Of a stretch of DNA of 64,000 bases, positions 42,027-51,690 are shown in pieces (positions within the stretch are counted from its first letter, which is position 1; each line of letters opens with the position of its first letter). Position numbers and translations under genes: made by a program. Source of the DNA: an uncultured Acidimicrobiales bacterium (lineage in GTDB: Bacteria; Actinomycetota; Acidimicrobiia; Acidimicrobiales; Bin134). Below the pieces are notes generated by a model that saw only the letters and a list, made by a program, of their open reading frames with translations, was not told the DNA's origin and made no database searches. The stretch is from assembly GCA_951813325.1 (NCBI GenBank), contig OX638350.1, forward strand, positions 3,515,954-3,579,953, written 5' to 3'.

Positions 42027-42907
42027 GCATCTTCATCGACGAGAACACCAAGGTGGTCTACCAGGGCCTCACCGGGAGCCAGGGCCGGTATTACGGCCGG
42101 TTGAACCGGGACTACGGCACCCAGGTGGTGGCCGGTACCAACCCGAAAAAGGCGGGCACCGATGTGGACGGCATTCCCATCTTCGCCACCGTGGCCAACG
42201 CGGTTGAGGCCACCGGAGCCAACGTGTCATGCGTGTTCATCCCCGCCGCCGGGGTGCGCCGCGCGGTGCTCGAGGCCGCCGAGGGCGGGGTGGAGCTGAT
42301 CGTGGTCATCACCGAGGGCGTGCCCGTGCACGACGAGGCCTACTTCTACAACAAGCTCAAGGCCGACTACCCCGGCGTGCGGCTTCTGGGGCCCAACTGC
42401 CCCGGTCTCATCAGCCCCGGCAAGGCCAACATCGGCATCACTGCGGGCCACATCGCCAAAGAGGGCGGCCCGGTGGGCATCGTGAGCCGCTCGGGCACCC
42501 TCACCTACCAGGCGCTGTACGAGCTGAAGCAGAACGACATCGGCTGCACCACCTGTGTGGGCATCGGCGGCGACCCGGTGCCGGGCACGTCGTTCACCGA
42601 CTGCCTGGCCGCTTTCGAGGAGGATCCCGAAACCGAAGCGGTGATGATGATCGGTGAGATCGGGGGGTCGGCCGAGGAGGAGGCCGCCGAGTTCATCGCC
42701 GCCAACGTGTCCAAGCCGGTGGTGGCCTACATCGCCGGGCTGACCGCCCCGCCGGGCAAGAAGATGGGCCACGCCGGGGCCATCGTGTCGGGGGGCAAGG
42801 GCACCGCCCAGGCCAAAATGGCCGCCTTGGCCGCGGCCGGAGTCCGCATCGGCCAAAGCCCGAGCGAGGCCGGCGACATCATGGCCGAGGTGGTCGCCGC
42901 CCTCTGA
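42023..42907 (+). CDS. sucD: Succinyl-CoA synthetase alpha subunit
   Basis: A 294-residue alpha subunit. CoA-binding features are YQGLTGSQGRYYGRLNRDYG and GPNCPGLISPGKANIGI. The phosphohistidine loop is GHAGAIVSGGKGTAQAK. It is translationally coupled to sucC through an ATGA overlap. It catalyses the substrate-level phosphorylation step between succinyl-CoA and succinate. Confidence 0.95.
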   Translation: MSIFIDENTKVVYQGLTGSQGRYYGRLNRDYGTQVVAGTNPKKAGTDVDGIPIFATVANAVEATGANVSCVFIPAAGVRRAVLEAAEGGVELIVVITEGVPVHDEAYFYNKLKADYPGVRLLGPNCPGLISPGKANIGITAGHIAKEGGPVGIVSRSGTLTYQALYELKQNDIGCTTCVGIGGDPVPGTSFTDCLAAFEEDPETEAVMMIGEIGGSAEEEAAEFIAANVSKPVVAYIAGLTAPPGKKMGHAGAIVSGGKGTAQAKMAALAAAGVRIGQSPSEAGDIMAEVVAAL

Positions 42908-42921
42908 GTGCTTGCGGTTCA

Positions 42922-43296
42922 GCGCAGCGGTTCAGCGAGGCGGGCTGGTCGGCGCTGGCGATGGTGTAGTCGTCGCCCATGCGCATGGCCAGGCGGAAGA
43001 TGCCGATGGGCTGGTCTTTGCGGTAGGGGAGCCAGCTGTTGGCGTCGTAGACGGGGGAGAGGACGGCGGTGCCGGCGGCGGAGTGCATGAGGCTGTGGTT
43101 CTTGGCGTGGGCGTCGATGCTCGCGGTGACCCACATGTAGAGGAGGCTGTCTCGGAACCTTGAGATGTTGGCCTCGGCGTTGGCCGGGTCGGCCCGCCTA
43201 AGGAGTGCGGCAACCTCTTCAGGGCTCGGCCCGCCCTCGCGCTGGTACTTCTGGTCTGATCGGTAGCCGAGCGCCGATGAGGACGGCCAGTTCCAT
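42922..43296 (-). pseudogene. hipA-like kinase gene with large internal deletion
   Basis: ATG 43296, one base after the hipB stop, starts a normal HipA beginning (MELAVLIGARLP). The sequence then jumps, in another frame, to a HipA C-terminal part: REGGPSPEEVAALLRRA, TASIDAHAKNHSLM (catalytic Asp and Asn), LSPVYDANSWLPY, LAMRMGDDY. About 230 residues, including the ATP-binding lobe, are missing and the end is lost near sucD. The module therefore retains an antitoxin without an active toxin. Confidence 0.75.
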
Positions 43297-43297
43297 C

Positions 43298-43594
43298 TCA
43301 ATCTCTCCGGCGCAGCGTTTCCAGGTGGGCGTCGATGTCGAATTCCGGCTCGGGCCGTGGAGCGGCGCGGAGCATGTGGCCGAGCTCGCGGAGCGCGGCC
43401 ATTGCCAGCCCGACCTCAATGGTGGGCTTGCCGTTCTCGGCTTCGGACAGCCATTTGCGGGACACGCCGAGGCGGGCCGCCAGCTCTGCCTGGGTGATCC
43501 CCTGGCGGCGTCGCTCGGTTCGGATGAAATGCCCTAAGTCGGCGGGGCTGAACAAAGGGGCATGGTCGGCGGCTTCATGTGCGGCATCTGCCAC
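43298..43594 (-). CDS. hipB: HipB-like antitoxin without functional toxin
   Basis: A 98-residue XRE-family repressor: FIRTERRRQGITQAELA, ARLGVSRKWLSEAENGKPTI. It starts at GTG 43594. The partner hipA immediately downstream is a deletion remnant. A near-perfect palindrome 9 bases upstream of the start is a likely operator. The protein may persist as a stand-alone repressor or as an antidote against related HipA kinases such as that at 4398-5687. Confidence 0.82.
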   Translation of the reverse strand: MADAAHEAADHAPLFSPADLGHFIRTERRRQGITQAELAARLGVSRKWLSEAENGKPTIEVGLAMAALRELGHMLRAAPRPEPEFDIDAHLETLRRRD

Positions 43595-43602
43595 TTGCCC
43601 AT

Positions 43603-43624
43603 GATATCACCGTACGGTGACATC
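43603..43624. promoter_or_regulatory. Palindromic operator candidate for hipB
   Basis: The core tcaccgtacggtga (43607-43620) is a perfect 14-bp palindrome. Allowing one mismatch pair it extends to 22 bp (43603-43624). It ends 9 bases before the hipB start codon on the minus strand, where an autoregulatory HipB site is expected. The rest of 43625-43797 shows nothing I can assign. Confidence 0.6.
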
Positions 43625-43797
43625 AGCCGTTTGACACCGTTCGACGACATGGCCTATCTGAGGTCGAACGGTTACACGACTGCTTTCCTCTGCCGGGGCG
43701 TCATTGGCCTGCTGGCTGCCGATCCTCGCGGAAGGCCTGCCCGACGGAGGTCTCGGCGGGCAGGCCGTTGTCCGTATGAGTGAGCGCCTGCGGGGCC

Positions 43798-44511
43798 TTA
43801 CTCAGCCAGTTCCTCGCTTGGGAAATGTTCGGCTGTGAAAATGTCGACGGTCGTCGTTCCTTCGCTCCAGGCCGGTGGCAGTTCGTCGAGATGGTCAAAC
43901 CCGCCGATCAGCTTACCTGAGGACACATCCTCAATGAGAAAGCCGTCGGCGTAGGGCGAGAGCACGGGTGCTCCTTCAGGGATCGATGGGGCCTTTTCGA
44001 TGACTGGGAAGGTCCCAAGGCCTTCTGTGTAGTCATCGAGGAAGAGCACCAGCCGCTGGTTCTCAGGCGTGGCCTTTTGGAAGGTTTCTACCGGAAATTC
44101 CTTGGTCCGGCCGATCTCGACGTACACGAGTCCGCCCCGAATTAGCGACTTGTCGCCCCCGAGGACGCTCTCGACTTGTACGGTATATGTCAGGTTTAGG
44201 AACGCTGGTTCGGTCTCCCGTGTTTCCCCGACGCCGAACACGCGGCCGTCAGCCACGTTTGTGACAGTCCCGATCACGGTCAGGGACGCCTTGCCGCCAA
44301 GGATGGCGGGTGAGTCGTGGAGGTCGTAGTCGAGGCTCTCGCCAATGCTGCGCATTACCGAGACGAGAGCATCAGAGTCGGCGGCGTTGCTCGGAGATGA
44401 ACCCGCTGGGTTGTCGTTTGCCCCGCCGCAGGCAGTGGCAGCCAAGACCAAGGCAACCAAGGCGATGGTCACTCTGTGGGGGAAGCGGATGGAGTTATTA
44501 GAACCAAGCAT
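43798..44511 (-). CDS. Lipoprotein of the metzincin-lipoprotein pair, copy B
   Basis: A 237-residue lipoprotein. The signal ends LVLAATACGGAN, with Cys28 in the lipobox. The mature domain follows the same motif order as copy A: LDYDLHDSPAILGGKASL, IGTVTNVADGRVFGVG, NLTYTVQVESVLGG, LVLFLDDYTEGLG, SPYADGFLI, LPPAWSEG. Its ATG overlaps the end of the metzincin gene by 14 bases, stronger coupling than in copy A. The function is unknown; a surface-bound substrate, inhibitor or anchor of the protease are possibilities. Confidence 0.7.
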   Translation of the reverse strand: MLGSNNSIRFPHRVTIALVALVLAATACGGANDNPAGSSPSNAADSDALVSVMRSIGESLDYDLHDSPAILGGKASLTVIGTVTNVADGRVFGVGETRETEPAFLNLTYTVQVESVLGGDKSLIRGGLVYVEIGRTKEFPVETFQKATPENQRLVLFLDDYTEGLGTFPVIEKAPSIPEGAPVLSPYADGFLIEDVSSGKLIGGFDHLDELPPAWSEGTTTVDIFTAEHFPSEELAE

Positions 44512-45113
44512 TGATGTGCTCCTTGTGGTGGCTTGAGTAGCGTTCGTACTGACTGTTTGTGCTGGGCCGTTCGCCTGAGATCATGCAGTCATCGGTTCCG
44601 CCGTCTCCCCCGCCTGAGCCGTGAGTTAGCCCGACGGTGTGCCCCAGCTCGTGGCAGACGGTCTTGTCGGCGTCGTCGTTGGATCCCACGTTGATTTGAG
44701 CAGGATCGAGAGTCACGTAGTACTGATCGCAGTAACCGTTGTCATAGTCCTCGCATGGTGCCTTGCCGCGGGTTGAACCCGGGAGGTCGGCGTCAAACTG
44801 GCCGGACCCCGTCGGTCTCACCAGAGCCGGAGAACTTGCATGTGGACTTGAACTCAACCGTGGCATCCGTTGGGCCATCGAGAGCGTCGTCGAACATCTC
44901 GTCCACGTTGTCGCGCAGGTTAGTGTCGAATCCGCTGCCCCAGCAGTAGTTGTGGGTTGAGCCATCGGGATGGGCGCCGGTTGTTGAGCTTTGCGAGCCC
45001 CAAACGTCGGCGCCCACAGGTGAAGCGAGCACCGACACCGCAAGAGCCACAAGCCCCAGGACGAAGGCAATCGCCTTCGCCTTAGCTTGTCGAAAATGGC
45101 GGTAGATTCTCAT
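44498..45113 (-). pseudogene. Secreted metzincin-type protease, copy B, with one frameshift
   Basis: ATG 45113 has a strong AGGAGGAAG site and a signal peptide (AIAFVLGLVALAVSVLA). The first frame runs to STCKFSGSGETDG. Then a single-base shift in a 4-base G/C run near 44806 moves to the frame encoding FDADLPGSTRGKAPC, VTLDPAQINVGSNDD and the zinc site HELGHTVGLTH with Met-turn CMISGE. The match to copy A (DLxGSxRG, GSNDxxD, GExPxT, RYSxHxxxHIN) is unmistakable. The shift may be a real mutation or a sequencing error, because both halves look well conserved. Confidence 0.7.
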
Positions 45114-45129
45114 CTCTTCCTCCTATGTT

Positions 45130-45399
45130 CTAACTGTGCGTCGAAACCCTGCAGGCAGGATTTCGACCAGATATGGCGTGGAATACCACGGGGTCGTCTC
45201 GGTGCGTCGTGTCGACGAACACCTCGATAGGCAGGCCAACATCATTTGGCCCTACCACGGTCACGATGTCGATTCGGGGTTCGTCCCAAACGATCATCAG
45301 AGCCAAGCTGATGGCGTGTACGATGTCACTTTCCTGTTGACCATGCCTTGCAGCCGAATCGAGTATTCGCAGTTGGCTGAGGTCTACGGGAAGACTCAG
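45130..45399 (-). pseudogene. Toxin-like reading frame without start codon
   Basis: The minus strand reads RILDSAARHGQQESDIVHAI, LMIVWDEPRIDIVTVVGPND, VGLPIEVFVDTTHRDDPVVF, HAIS before TAG at 45130. This resembles small proteins of the BrnT/RelE-like type in which a conserved ...EVV...IHAM.. motif ends the domain. No ATG, GTG or TTG precedes it in frame; the frame overlaps the end of the upstream small gene. It is either decayed or expressed by coupling from a rare start. Confidence 0.4.
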
Positions 45400-45671
45400 G
45401 GAACGGTGAGGGTCAGCAGGCGCTCCCTTAGTTCATCTGGGAGTTCGGCCAAGATTTCATCCCGCTCAGATTGAGGCCACTTGCTCAGCATAAAGACTTG
45501 CTCTGAGACTGGCAGGTGGGCGAAGTAAGCCAAGGCTGACCGGCGAAGCCACGCAGCCTCTTCTGGTGTGGCTTCCCTCGCGTCCTTTGAAATCGGATGG
45601 GGGGCGGCGTCTGAGATGGCTTGCAGCTCGGCTAGGCGCTCGGGTGAGACTTGGAAGTCATCATCGGCCAT
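45396..45671 (-). CDS. Small acidic protein upstream of toxin-like frame
   Basis: A 91-residue, highly charged helical protein (VSPERLAELQAISDAA, EATPEEAAWLRRSALAYF, DEILAELPDELRERL). ATG 45671 is preceded by AGGTAGG. It precedes a toxin-like reading frame with overlap, which is the geometry of an antitoxin, but no DNA-binding motif is visible and the family is not recognised. It is divergent from purN with 48 bases between starts. Confidence 0.5.
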   Translation of the reverse strand: MADDDFQVSPERLAELQAISDAAPHPISKDAREATPEEAAWLRRSALAYFAHLPVSEQVFMLSKWPQSERDEILAELPDELRERLLTLTVP

Positions 45672-45719
45672 GGAGCCTACCTCGTTAGACGGGCAAATTG
45701 GCATGGTACTTTTCCGGCG

Positions 45720-46283
45720 ATGCGATTGGCCGTGCTGGCGTCGGGCAGTGGGACGATTCTTGACGCGATGGCCCGCAATGGGCTGCCTATCTCGTTGGTG
45801 CTGGTAGACCGGCCCTGCGGGGCCGAGAAGGTGGCCGCCGATCATGGGCTGACCTGTGTGCTGGTAGAGCGGACCAGCTTCGGTTCCGACTTCGACCGGG
45901 TTGGCTACACCCACCGGGTGACCGATTGCCTGCTGGCCGACGGCATCCAATTGGTGGCCATGGCGGGGTTCGGGACGGTGTTGGATCAGCCCATCCAGGA
46001 TGCCTTTGGAGGCCGCATATTGAACACGCATCCGTCGCTGTTACCGGCCTTTCCCGGATGGCACGCGGTGCAAGAGGCCTTGGACTACGGGGTCAAGGTC
46101 ACCGGCTGCACCGTGCATGTGGCCACCTTGGAGGTGGACGCCGGGCCGATCCTGGCCCAGCAGGCGGTGGCCGTGCAGTCCGACGACACCGTGGACACGT
46201 TGCACGAGCGGATCAAAACAGTGGAGCGCGACCTGTACATTCGCACTATCCAAGAGATCATCGACCGGGGATACGTCCTATGA
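45720..46283 (+). CDS. purN: Phosphoribosylglycinamide formyltransferase
   Basis: A 187-residue folate-dependent GAR transformylase. The start is MRLAVLASGSGTILDAM with the phosphate loop, and the catalytic segment GRILNTHPSLLPAFPG contains Asn and His of the active site. The catalytic Asp is in VDAGPILAQ. It transfers formyl from 10-formyl-THF in purine synthesis. It overlaps purH by 4 bp. Confidence 0.93.
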   Translation: MRLAVLASGSGTILDAMARNGLPISLVLVDRPCGAEKVAADHGLTCVLVERTSFGSDFDRVGYTHRVTDCLLADGIQLVAMAGFGTVLDQPIQDAFGGRILNTHPSLLPAFPGWHAVQEALDYGVKVTGCTVHVATLEVDAGPILAQQAVAVQSDDTVDTLHERIKTVERDLYIRTIQEIIDRGYVL

Positions 46284-47824
46284 GCGAAAACAGGAATCCC
46301 GAGGGGGCCGGCAGTCGGCCGCGGGCGCTGGTGTCGGTGTACGACAAAACCGGGGTGATCGAGCTGGCCCAGCGGCTGGTGGCTTTGGGTTGGGAGATCA
46401 TCTCCAGCGGGGGGACGGCGGCCGCGCTGGCCGACGCAGGGATCCCGGTCATCCCCGTGGAGCAGGTCACCGGTGCTCCCGAGATGATGGACGGACGGGT
46501 CAAGACCATCCACCCCCTCATCCACGGTGGACTTTTGGCCGATTTGTCGAACCCGGATCATGTGAGCGACCTGGAGAATCGGGGCATCATTCCCATCAAC
46601 CTGGTGGTGAGCAACCTGTATCCGTTCCGCTCCGACCCCTCGGTGGAGCAGATCGACATTGGCGGCCCGGCCATGGTGCGGGCCGGGGCCAAGAACCACG
46701 AGCGGGTCGGCGTGGTGGTGCAGCCCGACGACTACCCGGACGTGCTCGACGAGCTGGAGGCCGCCGGAGCGCTTTCCGACGCCACCCGGCTGCGACTGGC
46801 CCGAGCCGCGTTCGCCCATACCAGCGCCTACGACAACGCCATCTTCGGTTGGCTCGACTCGCTGGATGACACCGATGCCGACAGCCTCCCGCCGACCGTG
46901 GCGCTGACTCTGGAGCGCCAAGAGGTGCTTCGCTACGGCGAGAACCCCCACCAAGTGGGGGCCCGTTACCGCATCGCCGGCCAACCCAGCTGGTGGGACC
47001 AGGCCAGCCAGCTCCAGGGCAAGGCCATGTCGTACCTCAACGTGTTCGACGCTGACGCCGCCTGGCGGCTGGCTCACTCCCTGGGCGATGATCCGGCCGC
47101 CGCGGTGATCAAGCACGCCAACCCGTGCGGCGCGGCGGTGGCCGACGACATTGCCGAGGCCTACCGGCGGGCCCACGAGTGCGACCCGGTTTCGGCGTTC
47201 GGGGGCATCGTGGCTGTCAGCCGCCCGGTGACCGCCGAGATGGCCGAGGCCCTGGCCGACGTGTTCACCGAGGTGCTGATCGCTCCCGAGTACGACGAAG
47301 ACGCTCTCACCCTGCTGGGCAAGAAGAAGAACCTGCGGGTGCTTCAGGCCCCACCGCCGGAAGCTGCTGATCTGGAGGTGCGCACAATGGGGAGCGCCGC
47401 CCTGGTACAGACTCCCGATACGGTTTCCATGGACCGCTCAACGTGGCAGGTGGTTACCGAGCGGGTGCCCTCCGACGATCAGTGGGCCGACTTGGAGCTG
47501 GCCTGGCGAGTGGCAGCCCGGGTCGGCTCAAACTGCATCGTGCTGGCCAAAGACCGCCAGGCGGTGGGCATCGGCGCCGGCCAGCAGAACCGGCGAGACG
47601 CCGGGCGCATCGCGGCCCAGAAGGCCGCCGGCCGGGCCGCGGGCGGGGCCTGCGCCAGCGACGCCTTCTTCCCCTTCCGCGACGGCCTCGACGCCGCCGC
47701 CGAAGCCGAATGCGCCACTGTCATCCAGCCGGGCGGCTCAGTGCGCGACCAAGAGGTGATCGACGCCGCCAACGAGCACAACATGGCCATGGTGTTCACC
47801 GGCGAACGCCACTTCCGCCACTAG
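46280..47824 (+). CDS. purH: Bifunctional AICAR transformylase/IMP cyclohydrolase
   Basis: A 514-residue bifunctional enzyme for the last two steps to IMP. The N-terminal cyclohydrolase domain has SVYDKTGVIELAQRLV, SSGGTAAALADAG and MMDGRVKTIHP. The C-terminal transformylase domain has LRYGENPHQ, KHANPCGAAV (catalytic Lys-His) and DAFFPFRDG. The start overlaps the purN stop. The 3' end overlaps metF on the opposite strand by 4 bases. Confidence 0.95.
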   Translation: MSENRNPEGAGSRPRALVSVYDKTGVIELAQRLVALGWEIISSGGTAAALADAGIPVIPVEQVTGAPEMMDGRVKTIHPLIHGGLLADLSNPDHVSDLENRGIIPINLVVSNLYPFRSDPSVEQIDIGGPAMVRAGAKNHERVGVVVQPDDYPDVLDELEAAGALSDATRLRLARAAFAHTSAYDNAIFGWLDSLDDTDADSLPPTVALTLERQEVLRYGENPHQVGARYRIAGQPSWWDQASQLQGKAMSYLNVFDADAAWRLAHSLGDDPAAAVIKHANPCGAAVADDIAEAYRRAHECDPVSAFGGIVAVSRPVTAEMAEALADVFTEVLIAPEYDEDALTLLGKKKNLRVLQAPPPEAADLEVRTMGSAALVQTPDTVSMDRSTWQVVTERVPSDDQWADLELAWRVAARVGSNCIVLAKDRQAVGIGAGQQNRRDAGRIAAQKAAGRAAGGACASDAFFPFRDGLDAAAEAECATVIQPGGSVRDQEVIDAANEHNMAMVFTGERHFRH

Positions 47825-48666
47825 AAGCCGAGCAGCGCGGCGATCTGGAGTGACGCTTCAGATCGGTTGAGGGTGTAGAGGTGGATGCCGGGGGCGCTGG
47901 CGTCTAGTAGGGATTGGGACAGTCCGGCGGCGGCTTCGGCGGCGGCGGTGATGCGATCTGGGACAGAAAGCGCTTCGAGACGCGCGAACAGTTCTTCGGG
48001 AACGGTGGAGCCGTTCATGGCGGCGAAGCGGCGGATGCTCTTGGGCCAGATGACCGGCATCACGCCGGGGATCACGGGCCTGAGGCATCCCAGGTCGGCC
48101 AGCTCGTCACAAAGCCGCACGTAGTCGGCGGGGTCGAAGAAGAACTGGGTGATGGCGAAGTCGGCTTGATTCAGTTTGGCGGCCAAGTGCCGACGGTCGG
48201 AGGTGCAATCAGTCGAGCGGGGGTGGACTTCGGGGTGGGCGGCCACCCCTACGCTGAAGTTGACGGGGTGGTCCCGGACTATCTCCACCAACTCTGAGGC
48301 GTAGTGGAAGTCCCCGCTGATGGCCGACCCGTCGGGCGGATCGCCGGCTAGGGCCAAGATGTTGGCCACACCGGCGGCGGCGTAGTCGTCCAGCAGGGCG
48401 GCCACACCCTGGTGGGTATGGCCTACACAGGTCAGGTGGGCCATGGCCGGGAAGGGCCGATCTTGGCAGATGTCGGTCACGATGTCGCGGGTGCGGTCGT
48501 GGCCGCCGCCACCAACTCCGCAGGTCACCGATACGAACGAGGGTGCCAGCTGGGCCAATTCATCCAGTGTCTCGGCCAGCTGTTTTTCGGCCACCTCGTC
48601 GGCGGGGGGGAAGAACTCGAACGACAGCGTTGGCTGGTCGCCCAGCAAGTCGGCTATCCGTGTCAT
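47821..48666 (-). CDS. metF: Methylenetetrahydrofolate reductase
   Basis: A 281-residue MetF-type flavoprotein that reduces 5,10-methylene-THF to 5-methyl-THF. Features are LSFEFFPPADEVAE with the catalytic Glu, AHLTCVGHT, ILALAGDPP, and NQADFAITQFFFD. A shorter N-terminus and no SAM-binding domain match the bacterial form. ATG 48666 is chosen; no clear ribosome-binding site is visible. It is convergent with purH and divergent from icd. Confidence 0.9.
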   Translation of the reverse strand: MTRIADLLGDQPTLSFEFFPPADEVAEKQLAETLDELAQLAPSFVSVTCGVGGGGHDRTRDIVTDICQDRPFPAMAHLTCVGHTHQGVAALLDDYAAAGVANILALAGDPPDGSAISGDFHYASELVEIVRDHPVNFSVGVAAHPEVHPRSTDCTSDRRHLAAKLNQADFAITQFFFDPADYVRLCDELADLGCLRPVIPGVMPVIWPKSIRRFAAMNGSTVPEELFARLEALSVPDRITAAAEAAAGLSQSLLDASAPGIHLYTLNRSEASLQIAALLGF

Positions 48667-48792
48667 CAACAAGGCAGCGTATGGCCCGGTCCCCGGCGAT
48701 TCGGCATTGTTTGTCGAAGCTGTACTGCCCCTTGCCGGGACTTGATTCTTGGCTTCGTTGGGGGCAAAGAGCCGTCGGTATGATCGCCGTAT

Positions 48793-49989
<1,197 letters not shown>

Positions 49990-50051
49990 CCCTCCGCCAA
50001 CTCTTGCCCGATAGTCCTTCCTAACCCTTTCTGCCCAAAGGAGACCTTTCG

Positions 50052-51038
50052 GTGAGCGAACCCAAGCGAGTAGCTGTGACCGGAGCGGCGGGCCAGATCG
50101 GCTACAGCCTGCTATTCCGCATCGCCAGCGGACAGATGCTCGGTCCTGACACACCGGTGGTGCTCCAAATGCTGGAGATCCCCCCGGCCATGGACGCCCT
50201 GGGCGGAGTGGCCATGGAACTAGACGACTGCGCCTTCCCGCTGCTGGCCGGCAAGGTGTGTACCGACGATCCCAACGAGGCATTCGACGGCGTGGACTAC
50301 GCCCTGTTGGTGGGGTCGCGGCCCCGGGGCAAGGGCATGGAGCGCCGCGACCTGCTGGAGGCCAACGGCGCTATCTTCACCACCCAGGGGCGGGCGCTTT
50401 CCGCCGGGGCAGCCGACGACGTGCGGGTGCTGGTGGTGGGAAATCCGGCCAACACCAACTGCCTCATCGCCATGAACAACGCTGACGCCATCCCCGCGGA
50501 GCAGTTCACCGCCATGACCCGCCTCGACCACAACCGCGCCGTGGCCCAGCTCTCGGCCAAGCTGGCGGTGACGGTGGGCGACGTGAGCCGGATGACCATC
50601 TGGGGAAACCATTCGGCCACCCAGTACCCCGACCTGTTCAACTGCCAAGTGGGCGGGCAGACGGCCGCTGAGGCGGTGGGCGACCAGGGGTGGATCGCCG
50701 ATGAGTTCATCCCCTCGGTGCAGAAGCGGGGCGCAGCCATCATCGAGGCCCGAGGCCTGTCCAGCGCGGCCTCGGCGGCCAACGCGGCCATCGGCCACGT
50801 TCACGATTGGGTACACGGCACTGCCGACGGAGACTGGGTGAGCATGGCCGTGCCCTCCGACGGATCCTACGGTGTGCCCAAGGGCCTCATCTCGTCGTTC
50901 CCCTGCACCACCGCCGATGGACAGTGGTCAATCGTGGCCGGCCTGGAGCTGAATGACTTCTCTCAGTCCCGCCTAGACGCGACAGTGGCCGAGCTAGTCG
51001 AAGAGCGCGACACGGTGGCCGAACTGGGCTTGATCTAG
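50052..51038 (+). CDS. mdh: Malate dehydrogenase
   Basis: A 328-residue NAD-dependent malate dehydrogenase of the cytosolic type. The Rossmann motif is [18 protein letters not shown], the substrate loop [15 protein letters not shown], the dinucleotide motif [13 protein letters not shown] and the catalytic His [11 protein letters not shown]. It begins at GTG 50052 after AAAGGAG. The final 28 bases reappear, with three differences, at 52479-52506 at the end of the btuF remnant. Confidence 0.95.
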   Translation: MSEPKRVAVTGAAGQIGYSLLFRIASGQMLGPDTPVVLQMLEIPPAMDALGGVAMELDDCAFPLLAGKVCTDDPNEAFDGVDYALLVGSRPRGKGMERRDLLEANGAIFTTQGRALSAGAADDVRVLVVGNPANTNCLIAMNNADAIPAEQFTAMTRLDHNRAVAQLSAKLAVTVGDVSRMTIWGNHSATQYPDLFNCQVGGQTAAEAVGDQGWIADEFIPSVQKRGAAIIEARGLSSAASAANAAIGHVHDWVHGTADGDWVSMAVPSDGSYGVPKGLISSFPCTTADGQWSIVAGLELNDFSQSRLDATVAELVEERDTVAELGLI

Positions 51039-51100
51039 AGGCTGGCCAGACAACATCACGAATTTCGAGGTGAAAGCAGCACCTCGGATAGTAGTCGGGA

Positions 51101-51129
51101 TTGACATCCGAAAATCGGATGTCTAATTT
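51101..51129 (+). promoter_or_regulatory. Promoter with overlapping palindromic operator of the PIN module
   Basis: TTGACA at 51101-51106 and TAATTT at 51124-51129 are 17 bases apart, a good vegetative promoter. Between and across them lies the inverted repeat gacatccga-aaa-tcggatgtc (51103-51123). The first gene of the module starts at 51136, leaving almost no leader. A repressor bound here would cover the promoter, as expected for an autoregulated toxin-antitoxin operon. Confidence 0.7.
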
Positions 51130-51135
51130 CGCATC

Positions 51136-51678
51136 GTGGGAACTCCTGCCCGGCGAGGCGTCACCATTGTGGGCATCAACGACTTCAAACGCGATTCCCA
51201 CGCGGCCAAGTACGTGGTCGAGTTGGATTGCCGGCCTGCGGCGGCTGAACGGCTCTTTTGGCTGCTCAACGAGCCCGCGAACGAGCAGCGGTTGGAGGAT
51301 GCGGAAATGAACGGCATGCCTGCGCTGGCCGGAGTTGCCCGGTTGCTCGAAGACGACCCAGTCATCGGCGAAATCCTCGATACCGACCCGGCCAGCCTCC
51401 GCTTCCGCCAGGCCGTCGGCGTGGCCATCAAATTGAAGATGGCCAAGCTCGGTTGGCAAACCACCGGTACAAAGGGCGCCGTTAGAGGAGCGCGCCACTT
51501 CACCAAAGCCGAGCGCTACGCCCAAGAGCAACTTGATGAAGATGCCCGCCGAGAGCGCGCCCTAGCTGCCCTGGAAGCCGTCAAGCACATAGGTAGCAAG
51601 AGCGAGCAGGAGGAAACCGGGCGCTACCTGATGGAGGCCTTGGCGGAGACGCGCCGCGCCGAGGGCCGCCCCTTCTAG
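51136..51678 (+). CDS. Unrecognised protein upstream of PIN toxin, candidate antitoxin
   Basis: A 180-residue, charged, mostly helical protein from GTG 51136. It reads VVELDCRPAAAERLFWLLNE in the N-terminal half and KHIGSKSEQEETGRYLMEAL near the end, with a basic middle (FTKAERYAQEQLDEDARRER). It lies 12 bases before a PIN-domain toxin gene behind a palindromic promoter, so it occupies the antitoxin position. It is about twice as long as usual VapB antitoxins and has no clear ribbon-helix-helix or AbrB motif. Confidence 0.55.
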   Translation: MGTPARRGVTIVGINDFKRDSHAAKYVVELDCRPAAAERLFWLLNEPANEQRLEDAEMNGMPALAGVARLLEDDPVIGEILDTDPASLRFRQAVGVAIKLKMAKLGWQTTGTKGAVRGARHFTKAERYAQEQLDEDARRERALAALEAVKHIGSKSEQEETGRYLMEALAETRRAEGRPF

Positions 51679-51690
51679 CCGTATTTTCTA

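Noticed and set aside
43562..43783. Plus-strand frame with CGICHLP between hipB and lipoprotein B
   Set aside because: It overlaps the hipB operator and start, has poor composition after residue 45 and no ribosome-binding site.
45672..46031. An N-terminal extension of the small acidic protein (45396-45671)
   Set aside because: It would lie antisense inside purN. The ATG at 45671 has its own ribosome-binding site and clears purN.
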